Shown here one piece after another: positions 25,821 to 35,253 of a stretch of 64,000 nucleotides of DNA. The position numbers and the translations under genes are program-made. Positions within the stretch are counted from its first letter, which is position 1, and every line of letters starts with the position of its first letter. Origin of the DNA: Sulfitobacter sp. OXR-159 (GTDB lineage Bacteria; Pseudomonadota; Alphaproteobacteria; Rhodobacterales; Rhodobacteraceae); assembly GCF_034377145.1 (NCBI RefSeq), contig NZ_CP139707.1:3331501-3395500 (forward strand), read 5' to 3'. A model generated the notes under the pieces. That model saw nothing but the letters and a program-made list of their open reading frames with translations, was not told the origin of the DNA and ran no database searches.

Positions 25821-26947
25821 GCGAGCAGGTCCACCGCACCGCTTTCGGGGTCGAACAGCAGCAAAGGTTGGCCCGCGCTTTCGATCCGGCCCAGACCCAT
25901 GTCATCGCGCAACAGTGCCAGCGGCCCCGAAATCGCCCGCGCCAAGGCGGTCTCCAACGGCTCTCCCACGGCATGGATCAGTGTGCGAACCGCGTGGCCC
26001 AACGCTAGGTCCGCCCCCGCCAAAGTACCATCCGCCAAGGCCAACCGCCCCTCCGCGCGATAAACCTCGCGCCCGTTGAGCGTGAAGCCCGCGATATCAG
26101 AGCCCGCCGTCGCCATGGCATCACTGACGAGGAAAATCCCCTCCCCCTTGGCCGCCAGCGCGTTGCGCATGGTTGCTGTATGCACATGGATGCCATCGGC
26201 AATCAGCCCCGCGTGAACCCCGTCTCGCGCCAGCGCCGCCCCGACCAATCCCGGCGCGCGGTTGCCCATCTGGCTCATCGCGTTGAACAGATGCGTGACG
26301 CCGCGCGCGCCCGCATCAAAAGCAGCCATAGAGGTCTCGTAATCCGCATCGCTATGGCCAAGCGAGACGATGACCCCGGCCTCGGCCATCGCGGCGATCT
26401 GCGCGTTGCTGGTGTTTTCCGGCGCGACCGTCACCATAAGGTTCGGCAGCAGCACAGCGGCGCGCAGGATCAGTGCAAGATCCGCCGCCTCCATCGGGCG
26501 GATCAACGCCCCGTCATGCGCGCCCTTACGCGATAGCGCCAGATGCGGGCCTTCCAGATGCAGCCCGATAATGCCCGGCACCCCCTCGGCGATGGCGGCT
26601 ATGGCAGCCTCGATGGCCGCTTCGGTTTTTTCGGGCGTATCGGTGATCAAGGTGGGCAAAAGCGCCGCGACACCCGTGCTGCGATGCGCCTTGGCCATGC
26701 GCCGCAGGGTGGCCACATCGGGGCTGTCGTTGAACATCACCCCGCCGCCGCCATTGACCTGAAGATCGACGAAACCGGGACAGAGCACCCCCGCCTGCAG
26801 CCGCTCTGTCGGCACGCCCTGCGGCACATCTTCAAAGGCAAGGATGCGGCGGCTGCCGACTTGCATCTGCGCCAGCACCTTGCCGTGGTGCAGATGCGTT
26901 CCATCGTGAATATCCGCCCCGGTGAAAACCCTCGCGATCTCGCTCAT
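25817..26947 (-). CDS. nagA: N-acetylglucosamine-6-phosphate deacetylase
   Basis: A 376-residue amidohydrolase. LQVNGGGG carries the Q-x-N pattern of NagA in place of HxH, then HLEGPHLALSRKGAHD (metal Glu), VSLGHSDADYE and THLFNAMSQM (metal His), and LVSDAMATAGSD (catalytic Asp). It removes acetate from GlcNAc-6-P in amino-sugar use and cell-wall recycling. It overlaps the kinase gene by ATGA and presumably forms a two-gene operon with it. No transporter or nagB is nearby, so the pair may serve recycling, or another N-acetyl substrate, given its place inside a taurine locus. Confidence 0.93.
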   Translation of the reverse strand: MSEIARVFTGADIHDGTHLHHGKVLAQMQVGSRRILAFEDVPQGVPTERLQAGVLCPGFVDLQVNGGGGVMFNDSPDVATLRRMAKAHRSTGVAALLPTLITDTPEKTEAAIEAAIAAIAEGVPGIIGLHLEGPHLALSRKGAHDGALIRPMEAADLALILRAAVLLPNLMVTVAPENTSNAQIAAMAEAGVIVSLGHSDADYETSMAAFDAGARGVTHLFNAMSQMGNRAPGLVGAALARDGVHAGLIADGIHVHTATMRNALAAKGEGIFLVSDAMATAGSDIAGFTLNGREVYRAEGRLALADGTLAGADLALGHAVRTLIHAVGEPLETALARAISGPLALLRDDMGLGRIESAGQPLLLFDPESGAVDLLA

Positions 26948-27834
26948 GGCAAAACCTCTTCCGCTGCGGCCTTGCAGACCAGATGAAACGCCCCATCAAG
27001 CGCCGTGCCGCGCGCCGCGATCAGCCCCGACAGATGGTCTTCTGGCAGGTAACGCGCGTAATGCGGGCCGATCCCTCCCAGCAGGCAGAGCGGGTCGCCG
27101 GGCGCGAAATCCAGCGCCTTCAACGCGCGGAGGTAATAGGCCGCCCCCTCTTGCATCAGTGCCTGCGCGTGGCGGTCCCCAGCCTCGGCAGCCGCGATGA
27201 CCTTGGGCGCGAATGCCGCATAGTCTCCGGGCTGCGCCGTCAGGCTGAAGGAAACGAGAGCCTCTGGATCATCGCCGAAATCCGCCAACAAAGCGCGGGT
27301 CAGGTCGCTGTGCGGCAGCACCCTGTCATGGCATTGCAACGCAAAATCCAACGCGCCGCGCCCCAGCCATGCGCCTGATCCTTGGTCGGCCAGATGAAAC
27401 CCCCAGCTTCCGACATAGCGATACGCCGTGCCATCGGTCGCGGCCACAATCGTACCCGTGCCGATGGCCAGCAGCCAGCCCGCCACGCCTTCGCCAAGCG
27501 CGCCGACCACGCAGGCGGGGCGGTCATCGTCGGCGTGGATCCGGGCATAGGGCAGCGCCGCGCGCAGCCGCGCTTCGTCCCGCGCGACGTTCATTCCCGC
27601 GAGCCCGATGAACGCCGTGGCGTCCTTAAGTGCCGTGAGGGGCAGCCCCGCCTCGGCCGCTGCCGCCTCCACCGCGCCGCGCAGGTTTGCGAGCGCTCTG
27701 TCCGGGTCATTGCCGATATTGGCGCGCCCCCCAGTTGCACGGCCAAGAATGCCATCACGCTGCGTGCCGATGGCGGCGCGGCAACCGGTGCCACCGCCGT
27801 CAACGGCGATCAAAAGAGGGGCGGAGATGCTCAT
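26944..27834 (-). CDS. BadF/BadG/BcrA-type ATPase, probable N-acetylglucosamine kinase
   Basis: A 296-residue ASKHA-fold kinase: AVDGGGTGCRAAIG is the phosphate-1 loop, GRATGGRANIGNDPD the sugar-kinase motif, LAIGTGTIVAA the phosphate-2 loop, and LADQGSGAWLGR is typical of GlcNAc/glucosamine kinases of the BadF family. It would make GlcNAc-6-phosphate for NagA, whose gene overlaps it by 4 nt. It is divergent from tauR. A candidate TauR direct repeat is oriented towards its start about 70 bp away. Confidence 0.88.
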   Translation of the reverse strand: MSISAPLLIAVDGGGTGCRAAIGTQRDGILGRATGGRANIGNDPDRALANLRGAVEAAAAEAGLPLTALKDATAFIGLAGMNVARDEARLRAALPYARIHADDDRPACVVGALGEGVAGWLLAIGTGTIVAATDGTAYRYVGSWGFHLADQGSGAWLGRGALDFALQCHDRVLPHSDLTRALLADFGDDPEALVSFSLTAQPGDYAAFAPKVIAAAEAGDRHAQALMQEGAAYYLRALKALDFAPGDPLCLLGGIGPHYARYLPEDHLSGLIAARGTALDGAFHLVCKAAAEEVLP

Positions 27835-27904
27835 GCGACACTTTTAGGCGAGGTGCCGGGTGAACGGAAGTGCGGGCAACGCGCCGAAGTAAATTCGACA
27901 GGCC

Positions 27905-27936
27905 GTAATGCCAGATTGAACTCCCCCTAAGGCCAG
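27905..27936 (-). promoter_or_regulatory. Candidate TauR site in the nagK-like/tauR divergent promoter (22-bp spacing)
   Basis: Read on the minus strand, CTGGCCTTAG (27936-27927) then CTGGCATTAC (27914-27905), 22 bp apart start-to-start. It is the third pair of this repeat near taurine genes. It could serve tauR autoregulation, or activation of the kinase-nagA pair, since its direction and distance to the kinase start resemble those of the xsc site. Confidence 0.6.
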
Positions 27937-27951
27937 CTTAACCTTCGCCCC

Positions 27952-29415
27952 ATGGCCCTGCCCGTCGAAACCTTTTTCCTGCGTCCCGATGCGCAAGGCA
28001 CCCTGCAACAGCAGATCCAACAGATGATCGCCCAAGGCGTCCTCTCGGGTCGGTTTCAGCGGGGTGAGAAGCTGCCCTCCACCCGCAAGCTCGCAGCGCA
28101 TCTTCGCGTCAGCCGGATCACGGTCACCATCGCCTATACCGAGCTTTTGGCGAATGACTACCTCACCTCGCGCGGGCGGTCGGGGTATTTCGTTTCCGAC
28201 AACGCCCCCGCGCCCCCAGCCTTTGCGCCCCGGGCCGAGGCCGATGACGCCATCGATTGGACCCGCGCCATCGGCCAACGCTTCAGCGCCAATGGGCTGG
28301 CCGCCAAACCGCAGGACTGGGCCAGCTACCGCTACCCTTTCATCTACGGCCAAGCCGACCCGACGCTGTTCGACCACGCGAACTGGCGGCTCTGCGCGTT
28401 GCAAGCCTTGGGCCAGCGCGACTTCACCTCGATGACGACCGATTATTACGATCAGGACGACCCGCAACTGATCGAGTTCATCGCCCGCCACATCCTGCCC
28501 CGGCGCGGCGTCTCGGCGCGGCCCGAGCAAATCCTCATCACGCTTGGCGCGCAGAACGCGCTTTGGCTGACCGCGCAGGTGCTGCTGACCCAACGCCGCC
28601 GCGCCGTTTTGGAAGACCCGTGCTATCCGGCGCTCAGCGGTATCCTGAGCCAGTCCCGCTGCCACATCACCCCGGTGCGCGTGGATCAAGACGGCCTCCC
28701 GCCTGAGGCGATCCCCCCCGACACTGATGTAATTTTCACCACGCCCAGCCACCAATGCCCGACCAATGCGACCATGCCGATGGACCGCCGCCGCGCGCTC
28801 TTGGCCCGCGCCCGCGCGCTTGAGGCGCTGATCGTCGAGGATGACTATGAGTTTGAGATGTCCTTCCTCAAACCCGCCTCGCCCGCGCTGAAGTCGCTCG
28901 ATGATGAGGGGCGGGTGATCTATGTCGGCAGCTTCTCCAAATCGCTTTTTCCGGGGCTCCGGCTGGGCTATCTGGTGGGGTCCGAGCCTTTCATTCGTGA
29001 GGCCCGCGCGCTGCGCGCCTCCGTCCTGCGCCACCCGCCGGGGCATATCCAGCGCACCGCTGCCTATTTCCTGTCTCTGGGCCATTACGACGCCCAGATC
29101 CGTCGCATGGGGCTGGCCCTGCACGAGCGTCGCCGCGTCATGGAAGAAGCGCTTGAGACGCACGGCCTGCGTGTCTCGGGCCGGGGTGCCTATGGCGGGT
29201 CGTCCTTCTGGATGCGTGCGCCCGAAAGTGTCGATACCGCGCAACTGGCCGAAAACCTACGCGTGCGGGACGTTCTGGTTGAACCCGGCCACGCCTTTTT
29301 CGCGGGCGAAGAGAGGGCCACGAATTACTACCGGCTGGCCTATTCCTCCATCCCCGCGGCACGGATCGGCGAAGGGGTTGGCCTGATCGCCGAAGAGATC
29401 GACCGCCTGCGCTGA
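27952..29415 (+). CDS. tauR: MocR-family (GntR + aminotransferase domain) regulator of taurine use
   Basis: A 487-residue MocR protein. The winged helix at about 25-80 contains GRFQRGEKLPSTRKLAAHLR, VSRITVTIAYTELLANDYLT and the wing SRGRSGYFV; the rest is a fold-type I aminotransferase-like domain with HQCPTNATMPMDRR and the PLP lysine in SFSKSLFPGLRLGY. MocR proteins use PLP plus an amine ligand as effector. Immediate linkage to xsc identifies it as TauR, which activates taurine genes in relatives. A direct-repeat pair in its own promoter suggests autoregulation. Confidence 0.9.
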   Translation: MALPVETFFLRPDAQGTLQQQIQQMIAQGVLSGRFQRGEKLPSTRKLAAHLRVSRITVTIAYTELLANDYLTSRGRSGYFVSDNAPAPPAFAPRAEADDAIDWTRAIGQRFSANGLAAKPQDWASYRYPFIYGQADPTLFDHANWRLCALQALGQRDFTSMTTDYYDQDDPQLIEFIARHILPRRGVSARPEQILITLGAQNALWLTAQVLLTQRRRAVLEDPCYPALSGILSQSRCHITPVRVDQDGLPPEAIPPDTDVIFTTPSHQCPTNATMPMDRRRALLARARALEALIVEDDYEFEMSFLKPASPALKSLDDEGRVIYVGSFSKSLFPGLRLGYLVGSEPFIREARALRASVLRHPPGHIQRTAAYFLSLGHYDAQIRRMGLALHERRRVMEEALETHGLRVSGRGAYGGSSFWMRAPESVDTAQLAENLRVRDVLVEPGHAFFAGEERATNYYRLAYSSIPAARIGEGVGLIAEEIDRLR

Positions 29416-29416
29416 T

Positions 29417-29449
29417 CTGGCCCTAGGGCTAGGCCAATTCTGGCCCTAA
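29417..29449 (+). promoter_or_regulatory. Candidate TauR site upstream of xsc (direct repeat, 23-bp spacing)
   Basis: CTGGCCCTAG (29417-29426) and CTGGCCCTAA (29440-29449), start-to-start 23 bp, in the 96-bp gap between tauR and xsc and about 60 bp before the xsc ATG. Same element and spacing as upstream of tpa. Confidence 0.68.
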
Positions 29450-29511
29450 CCCCCGCCCGCGGCTACCCGTAATTTGCCCCAAGCTTTGCCCCACGCCCAA
29501 AGGATCGACCC

Positions 29512-31287
29512 ATGAAAATGACCACCGAAGAAGCCTTCGTCAAAACCCTTCAGATGCATGGGATCGACACGGCCTTTGGCATTATCGGCTCGGCCATGAT
29601 GCCGATCTCCGATCTGTTCCCCGCCGCCGGGATCACCTTCTACGACGGTGCGCACGAGTGTAACTCCGGCATGATGGCCGATGGGTTCACCCGCGCGTCG
29701 GGGCGGATGTCGATGATGGTGGCGCAAAACGGGCCGGGGATTACCAACTTCGTGACGCCGGTGAAAACCGCCTATTGGAACCACACGCCGCTGCTGCTGG
29801 TGACCCCGCAGGCGGCGAACAAGACCATCGGTCAGGGCGGCTTTCAGGAGGTCGAGCAGATGGCGCTCTTCCGCGACATGGTCGCCTATCAAGAAGAAGT
29901 GCGCGACCCGACCCGCATCGCCGAGACACTGAACCGCGTGATCCTGCAAGCCAAACGCCACTCCGCCCCTGCGCAGATCAACATTCCCCGCGATTTCTGG
30001 ACCCAAGTGATCGACATCGACCTGCCCGCCATCGTCGAGTTCGAGCGGCCCTCTGGCGGAGAGACCGCCATCGCCGAGGCGGCAGAACTGCTTTCAAACG
30101 CGAAATTCCCGGTGATCCTGAATGGCGCGGGTGTGGTCATCGGCGGCGCGATCGACGACGCACGCAAACTGGCCGAACGGCTCGATGCGCCTGTCTGTTG
30201 CGGCTACCAGCACAATGACGCCTTCCCCGGCTCGCACCCGCTGTCGGTGGGGCCCTTGGGCTACAATGGCTCCAAAGCGGCGATGGAATTGATCGCCAAG
30301 GCCGATGTGGTGCTGGCGCTCGGCACGCGGCTTAACCCGTTTTCGACACTGCCGGGCTATGGCATCGATTATTGGCCCAAAGACGCCAAAATCATTCAGG
30401 TCGACATCAACCCCGACCGCATCGGCCTGACTAAGAAGGTCAGCGTCGGCATCGTCGGCGACGCGGGCAAAGTGGCCCGCACGATCCTTAATGGGCTGAC
30501 CGACAGCGCGGGCGACGCAGGCCGCGAGGAGCGCCGCAACCTGATTGCCCAGACCAAATCCGCATGGGCGCAGGAACTCACCTCAATGGATCATGAGGAT
30601 GACGACCCCGGCACCACATGGAACGAACGCGCCCGCGACCGCGAGCCGGAAAAGATGTCCCCCCGCATGGCATGGCGCGCAATCCAGAAAACGCTGCCGA
30701 AAGAGGCGATCATCAGCTCCGACATCGGCAACAACTGCGCCATCGGCAATGCCTATCCGACATTTGAGGCAGGCCGCAAATACCTCGCCCCCGGTCTCTT
30801 TGGCCCCTGCGGCTATGGTTTCCCGGCGGTCTGCGGGGCCAAGATTGCCTGCCCGGATGTGCCTGTGGTGGGCTTTGCCGGGGATGGCGCGTTTGGCATT
30901 TCAATGAACGAGATGGTCAGCGTCAGCCGCGACGACTGGCCCGCCGTGACCATGGTAATCTTTCGCAACTACCAGTGGGGCGCGGAGAAACGGAACACGA
31001 CGCTGTGGTTCGATGACAACTTCGTCGGGACCGAATTGGCGCAGGACGTGAGCTATGCCGCGGTGGCCAAAGCCTGCGGCGTCGAGGGCGTACAAGTGTC
31101 GTCGATGGATGAGTTGACCGACGCACTCGACCGCGCGGTCAAGGCGCAGATGGACGAGGGCAAGACGACCTTCATCGAAGTGCTGCTGAACCAAGAGTTG
31201 GGCGAGCCCTTCCGGCGGGACGCGATGAAGAAACCCGTCTCTGTCGCTGGAATCAGCCGGGATGACATGCGCCCGCAACAGGTCTGA
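29512..31287 (+). CDS. xsc: Sulfoacetaldehyde acetyltransferase
   Basis: A 591-residue thiamine-diphosphate enzyme of the acetolactate-synthase fold. TTEEAFVKTLQMHGIDTAFG at the N-terminus, GIIGSAMMP (its local form is GIIGSAMMPISDLFP), HECNSGMMADGFTRASG with the TPP Glu region, and a C-terminal TPP/Mg site GDGAFGISMNEMVSVSRDDW are characteristic of Xsc. It converts sulfoacetaldehyde and phosphate to acetyl phosphate and sulfite. AAAGGATCG precedes the ATG. It heads a probable operon xsc-ackA-soeABC. Confidence 0.97.
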   Translation: MKMTTEEAFVKTLQMHGIDTAFGIIGSAMMPISDLFPAAGITFYDGAHECNSGMMADGFTRASGRMSMMVAQNGPGITNFVTPVKTAYWNHTPLLLVTPQAANKTIGQGGFQEVEQMALFRDMVAYQEEVRDPTRIAETLNRVILQAKRHSAPAQINIPRDFWTQVIDIDLPAIVEFERPSGGETAIAEAAELLSNAKFPVILNGAGVVIGGAIDDARKLAERLDAPVCCGYQHNDAFPGSHPLSVGPLGYNGSKAAMELIAKADVVLALGTRLNPFSTLPGYGIDYWPKDAKIIQVDINPDRIGLTKKVSVGIVGDAGKVARTILNGLTDSAGDAGREERRNLIAQTKSAWAQELTSMDHEDDDPGTTWNERARDREPEKMSPRMAWRAIQKTLPKEAIISSDIGNNCAIGNAYPTFEAGRKYLAPGLFGPCGYGFPAVCGAKIACPDVPVVGFAGDGAFGISMNEMVSVSRDDWPAVTMVIFRNYQWGAEKRNTTLWFDDNFVGTELAQDVSYAAVAKACGVEGVQVSSMDELTDALDRAVKAQMDEGKTTFIEVLLNQELGEPFRRDAMKKPVSVAGISRDDMRPQQV

Positions 31288-31290
31288 GGC

Positions 31291-32391
31291 GTGACCCAAG
31301 CGCTGGTGCTTGTCGTCAACGCGGGATCGTCGTCTATCAAGGCGGCGGTCTTTGACGGCGGGTTGGCCGAGCGTCTGCGGATCGAGGCGCAGGGCATCGG
31401 CCAGACCGGCGCGCTTCGGGTCGGCTCTGCACCAGTGCAGCCGCGCGCTTTGCCGGATCACCAGACAGCCTTCAGCGCGCTGTTAGAGGCGCTGCGCGGG
31501 GAAGGAATCGACACGGGCGATCTCACCGCCGCTGCCCACCGTATCGTGCATGGCGGGCCGGATTTGGCCCAGACCTGTGTGATCAGACCGAACGTGCGGG
31601 CCGCCATCGCCGCCGCCGCGCCGCTTGCCCCGTTGCACAATCCGCACCACCTCGGGGCGATTGACGCGCTGTCGGCCCTCCTGCCCGTCCTGCCGCAGGT
31701 TGCCGCCTTTGATACCGGCTTTCACCGGACCAACCCCGATGTCGCCCGCCGCTATGCGCTGCCCGACCGGGCCGAAACGGCCGCCCTGCGCCGCTATGGG
31801 TTTCACGGCATCAGCTATGAAAGCCTCGTCGCGAACTTTCGCGAGACCACTGGCACAGGCCTCCCCCGCCGTTTGCTGGCGCTGCATCTGGGCAATGGCG
31901 CGTCGCTCTGCGCCATCCACGAGGGGCAATCGGTCGCCACCACCATGGGGTTTTCGCCCCTCAGCGGGCTGACCATGGGCACCCGCGCGGGCGAGATTGA
32001 CGCGGGTGCGGTGGTGCATCTGGTGCGCGACATGGGGCTGGAAGAGACGCAGACACTGCTGCATCACGAAAGCGGATTGCTGGGGCTTTCGGGCCTCACT
32101 GCCGACATGCGGCAATTGGCGGAAACAGACAGCGACGCCGCCCGCTTCGCCCGTGACCATTTTTGCTACTGGATCACCCGGCAGGCGGGGTCGATGATCG
32201 CCGCCATGGGCGGGATCGACGGCATCGCCTTCACCGGGGGTATCGGCGAAAACGATTCCGAGGTGAGGGAAAAGGTTCTTGCAAACCTAAGCTGGGCGGG
32301 AAATATTCCCTCTTGGGTCATCCCCGCCGCCGAAGAGAAACATATCGCGCGCCAAACGCGCGCCCTGCTGAAAGACCCCGCCCTCTCATGA
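31291..32391 (+). CDS. ackA: Acetate kinase
   Basis: A 366-residue acetate kinase: VVNAGSSSIKAAVFDG at the start, HRIVHGGPD, FDTGFHRTNP, RRYGFHGISYESL, LHLGNGASLCAI and FTGGIGENDSEVRE, in the usual order. It is shorter than the common 390-400 residues. It turns the acetyl phosphate made by Xsc into acetate and ATP. Many relatives have phosphotransacetylase (pta) at this place instead. It starts with GTG 3 nt after the xsc stop, and its stop overlaps soeA (ATGA). Confidence 0.95.
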   Translation: MTQALVLVVNAGSSSIKAAVFDGGLAERLRIEAQGIGQTGALRVGSAPVQPRALPDHQTAFSALLEALRGEGIDTGDLTAAAHRIVHGGPDLAQTCVIRPNVRAAIAAAAPLAPLHNPHHLGAIDALSALLPVLPQVAAFDTGFHRTNPDVARRYALPDRAETAALRRYGFHGISYESLVANFRETTGTGLPRRLLALHLGNGASLCAIHEGQSVATTMGFSPLSGLTMGTRAGEIDAGAVVHLVRDMGLEETQTLLHHESGLLGLSGLTADMRQLAETDSDAARFARDHFCYWITRQAGSMIAAMGGIDGIAFTGGIGENDSEVREKVLANLSWAGNIPSWVIPAAEEKHIARQTRALLKDPALS

Positions 32392-35204
32392 CGCACTCCC
32401 AGCCGCCGCTTGATCTGTCGCCGAAGGTCTCGGACGAGGTTCGCAAGACCACCTGCTACATGTGCGCCTGCCGCTGCGGCATTAACGTGCATATGAAAAA
32501 GGGCAAGGTCGCCTACATCGAAGGCAACCGCGACCATCCGGTGAACCAAGGGGTGCTCTGCGCCAAAGGCTCTGCGGGGATCATGCAGCACAACTCCCCC
32601 GCGCGGCTGCGCAACCCTATGAAACGGATCGGCCCGCGCGGGTCGGGTGAGTTCGAGAGCATTAGCTGGAAAGAGGCACTGCAGATCGCCACCGACTGGC
32701 TGGAGCCCCTACGCCGCGAAGCGCCTGAAAAGCTGGCGTTCTTCACTGGACGCGACCAGTCGCAAAGCTTCACGTCCCTTTGGGCGCAGGCTTTCGGCAC
32801 GCCGAACTACGCGGCCCACGGCGGTTTCTGCTCGGTCAACATGGCCACGGCTGGCATCTACACGATGGGCGGCGCTTTTTGGGAGTTCGGCCAGCCCGAT
32901 TGGGATCACACCAAGCTGTTCATGCTGTTCGGCGTGGCCGAGGACCATGACAGCAACCCGATCAAGATGGGTCTGGGCAAGCTGAAGAAACGCGGCGCGC
33001 GGGTCATCGGGGTGAACCCGATCCGCACCGGATACAATGCCATCGCCGACGATTGGGTCGGCATCACGCCCGGCACCGATGGGCTGTTCATCCTGTCGCT
33101 GATCCACTGCCTGATGAAGGCCGGGCGCATCGATCTGGATTACCTCGCCCGCTACACCGACGCCCCAGTGCTGCTGAACAGCGACCCGAAGTCGCCGGAG
33201 TATGGCCTGCAACTGCGCGATGAGGACGGCAAGGCGCTGGTGGTCGACCGCAAGACGGGCAAGCTGACCCCCTTTGATCAGCCCGGCGTGCGCCCCGACC
33301 TTGCCGCCACCTACCGCACGGGAGGCATCACGCACCGCCCGGTCTTTCACCAGATGGCCGAGCAATATCTGGGTGAAGAGTACACGCCCGAAGCCGTGGC
33401 TGAGCGTTGTGGCATCCCCGCGCCGCGCATCCGCGCCATCGCCGCCGAACTGGCCCGCGTCGCCTTTGACGAAGCGTTCGAGCTTGAGCACGCATGGACC
33501 GACTTCCGCGGCGAGCATCACAAGACGATGACGGGCCGCCCGGTCTCTTTCCACGCCATGCGCGGCATCTCGGCCCATGCCAATGGGTTCCAAACCTGCC
33601 GGGCGCTGCATGTGCTGCAGATCATCCTTGGCACCGTCGAAGTGCCGGGCGGTTTCCGCTTTAAACCGCCCTACCCCAAACCTGCCACCGCGCATCCCAA
33701 ACCGCATTGCAAAGCCACCCCCGATGCGCCGCTCGACGGGCCGCATCTGGGTTTCGTGCATGGCCCCGACGATCTGGCGCTATGCGCCGATGGCAGCCCG
33801 GCGCGGATCGACAAGGCGTTCACATGGGAAAACCCGATGTCGGCCCATGGGCTGATGCATATGGTGATCTCCAACGCCCATGCGGGCGATCCTTACAAGA
33901 TCGACACGCTGTTCATGTATATGGCGAATATGTCGTGGAACTCGTCGATGAACCCCGGCGGGGTGATGGAGATGCTGACCGACACCGACGAGAATGGCGA
34001 CTACGTCATCCCGCGCATCATCTACTCCGATGCCTATTCTTCGGAAATGGTCGCCTATGCCGATCTGATCCTGCCCGACACGACGTACCTTGAACGGCAC
34101 GACTGCATCTCGCTGCTCGACCGCCCGATCAGCGAGGCCGACGCCGCCGCCGATGCAATCCGCTGGCCCGTGGTGGAGCCCAACCGCGACGTGCGGGGGT
34201 TCCAATCCGCGCTCTGCGATCTGGGGGCGCAGCTCGGCCTGCCGGGGTTCGTGAACGAGGATGGCACCCAGAAATACAAAGACTACGCCGACTACATCAC
34301 CAGCCACGAACGCCGTCCGGGCATTGGGCCGCTGGCCGGGTTCCGCGGTGAAGATGGCAAAGACGCCGGACGCGGGGCGCCGAACCCCGAGCAGATCGAC
34401 CGCTATATCGAAAACGGCGGTTTCTTCGTCAATCACATCCCCGAGGGCGCGAATTACTACAAGCCGTGGAACGCCGCCTATCAAGATTGGGCCGTCGGCA
34501 TGGGCATCTATGACGCGCCGCAGCCCTATCTATTTTCGCTCTATGTCGAGCCGCTGCGGCGCTTTCAGCTTGCCGCCGAAGGCCACGGCGACCGCCAGCC
34601 CCCCGACCATCTGCGCGACCGGATCAAGCAGACCATGACGCCCCTGCCAATCTGGTATGAAAGCGATCCCGAGGGCGCTGAAGGCTATAACGTCCACGCG
34701 CTTACCCAACGCCCGATGGCGATGTACCACTCCTGGGGCAGCCAGAACGCTTGGCTGCGGCAATTGCACGGGCACAATCCGCTCTACCTGCCCACCGCGA
34801 TCATGCGTGCCAAGGGGCTGCAAGACGGCGATTGGGCGCGCGTGACCTCTCCGCATGGAGGAATCACCGTGCCGGTGATGGAGATGGCGGCCCTGAACCC
34901 CACAACGGTCTGGACATGGAACGCCATCGGCAAACGCAAAGGCGCATGGGCGCTGGACAAAGACGCGCCCGAGGCGACCAAAGGCTTCCTTTTGAACCAC
35001 CTGATCCACGAATTGCTGCCACCCAAAGGCGACGGTTTGCGGTGGTCGAACTCCGACCCGATCACCGGACAGGCCGCGTGGTTCGACCTTAAAGTGCATA
35101 TCGAAAAGACCGACGCCCCCGCCGAGGCGCAGCCGGAAATTCCGCCGCAACGCTCCCCCGTTCCGCCCGCGCCGCGCGACATTTCGTGGAAGGTGGGCAA
35201 ATGA
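32388..35204 (+). CDS. soeA: Cytoplasmic sulfite dehydrogenase, molybdopterin subunit SoeA
   Basis: A 938-residue DMSO-reductase-family molybdoenzyme. The N-terminal [4Fe-4S] motif is C23-x2-C26-x3-C30-x27-C58 (TTCYMCACRCG ... VLCAKG). Downstream are the molybdopterin-binding stretches DWDHTKLFMLFGVAEDHDSN and GARVIGVNPIRTGYNAIADD, and a C-terminal molydop_binding domain. There is no twin-arginine signal, which fits SoeA facing the cytoplasm, unlike periplasmic homologues. With SoeB and SoeC it should oxidise Xsc-derived sulfite to sulfate and pass electrons to quinone. ATG 32388 overlaps the ackA stop; the frame upstream is not coding. Polysulfide/thiosulfate reductase is the alternative, less likely beside xsc. 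Confidence 0.9.
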   Translation: MTHSQPPLDLSPKVSDEVRKTTCYMCACRCGINVHMKKGKVAYIEGNRDHPVNQGVLCAKGSAGIMQHNSPARLRNPMKRIGPRGSGEFESISWKEALQIATDWLEPLRREAPEKLAFFTGRDQSQSFTSLWAQAFGTPNYAAHGGFCSVNMATAGIYTMGGAFWEFGQPDWDHTKLFMLFGVAEDHDSNPIKMGLGKLKKRGARVIGVNPIRTGYNAIADDWVGITPGTDGLFILSLIHCLMKAGRIDLDYLARYTDAPVLLNSDPKSPEYGLQLRDEDGKALVVDRKTGKLTPFDQPGVRPDLAATYRTGGITHRPVFHQMAEQYLGEEYTPEAVAERCGIPAPRIRAIAAELARVAFDEAFELEHAWTDFRGEHHKTMTGRPVSFHAMRGISAHANGFQTCRALHVLQIILGTVEVPGGFRFKPPYPKPATAHPKPHCKATPDAPLDGPHLGFVHGPDDLALCADGSPARIDKAFTWENPMSAHGLMHMVISNAHAGDPYKIDTLFMYMANMSWNSSMNPGGVMEMLTDTDENGDYVIPRIIYSDAYSSEMVAYADLILPDTTYLERHDCISLLDRPISEADAAADAIRWPVVEPNRDVRGFQSALCDLGAQLGLPGFVNEDGTQKYKDYADYITSHERRPGIGPLAGFRGEDGKDAGRGAPNPEQIDRYIENGGFFVNHIPEGANYYKPWNAAYQDWAVGMGIYDAPQPYLFSLYVEPLRRFQLAAEGHGDRQPPDHLRDRIKQTMTPLPIWYESDPEGAEGYNVHALTQRPMAMYHSWGSQNAWLRQLHGHNPLYLPTAIMRAKGLQDGDWARVTSPHGGITVPVMEMAALNPTTVWTWNAIGKRKGAWALDKDAPEATKGFLLNHLIHELLPPKGDGLRWSNSDPITGQAAWFDLKVHIEKTDAPAEAQPEIPPQRSPVPPAPRDISWKVGK

Positions 35205-35253
35205 CCGCTTCCCGGCCGCGCGCTGCGCACAAGACCCTTCAGGACCGCCAGCC

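Noticed and set aside
32163..32387. Longer start for soeA inside ackA
   Set aside because: The extra sequence is Arg-rich shadow of ackA; the [4Fe-4S] domain begins just after the ATG at 32388, which overlaps the ackA stop in ATGA.
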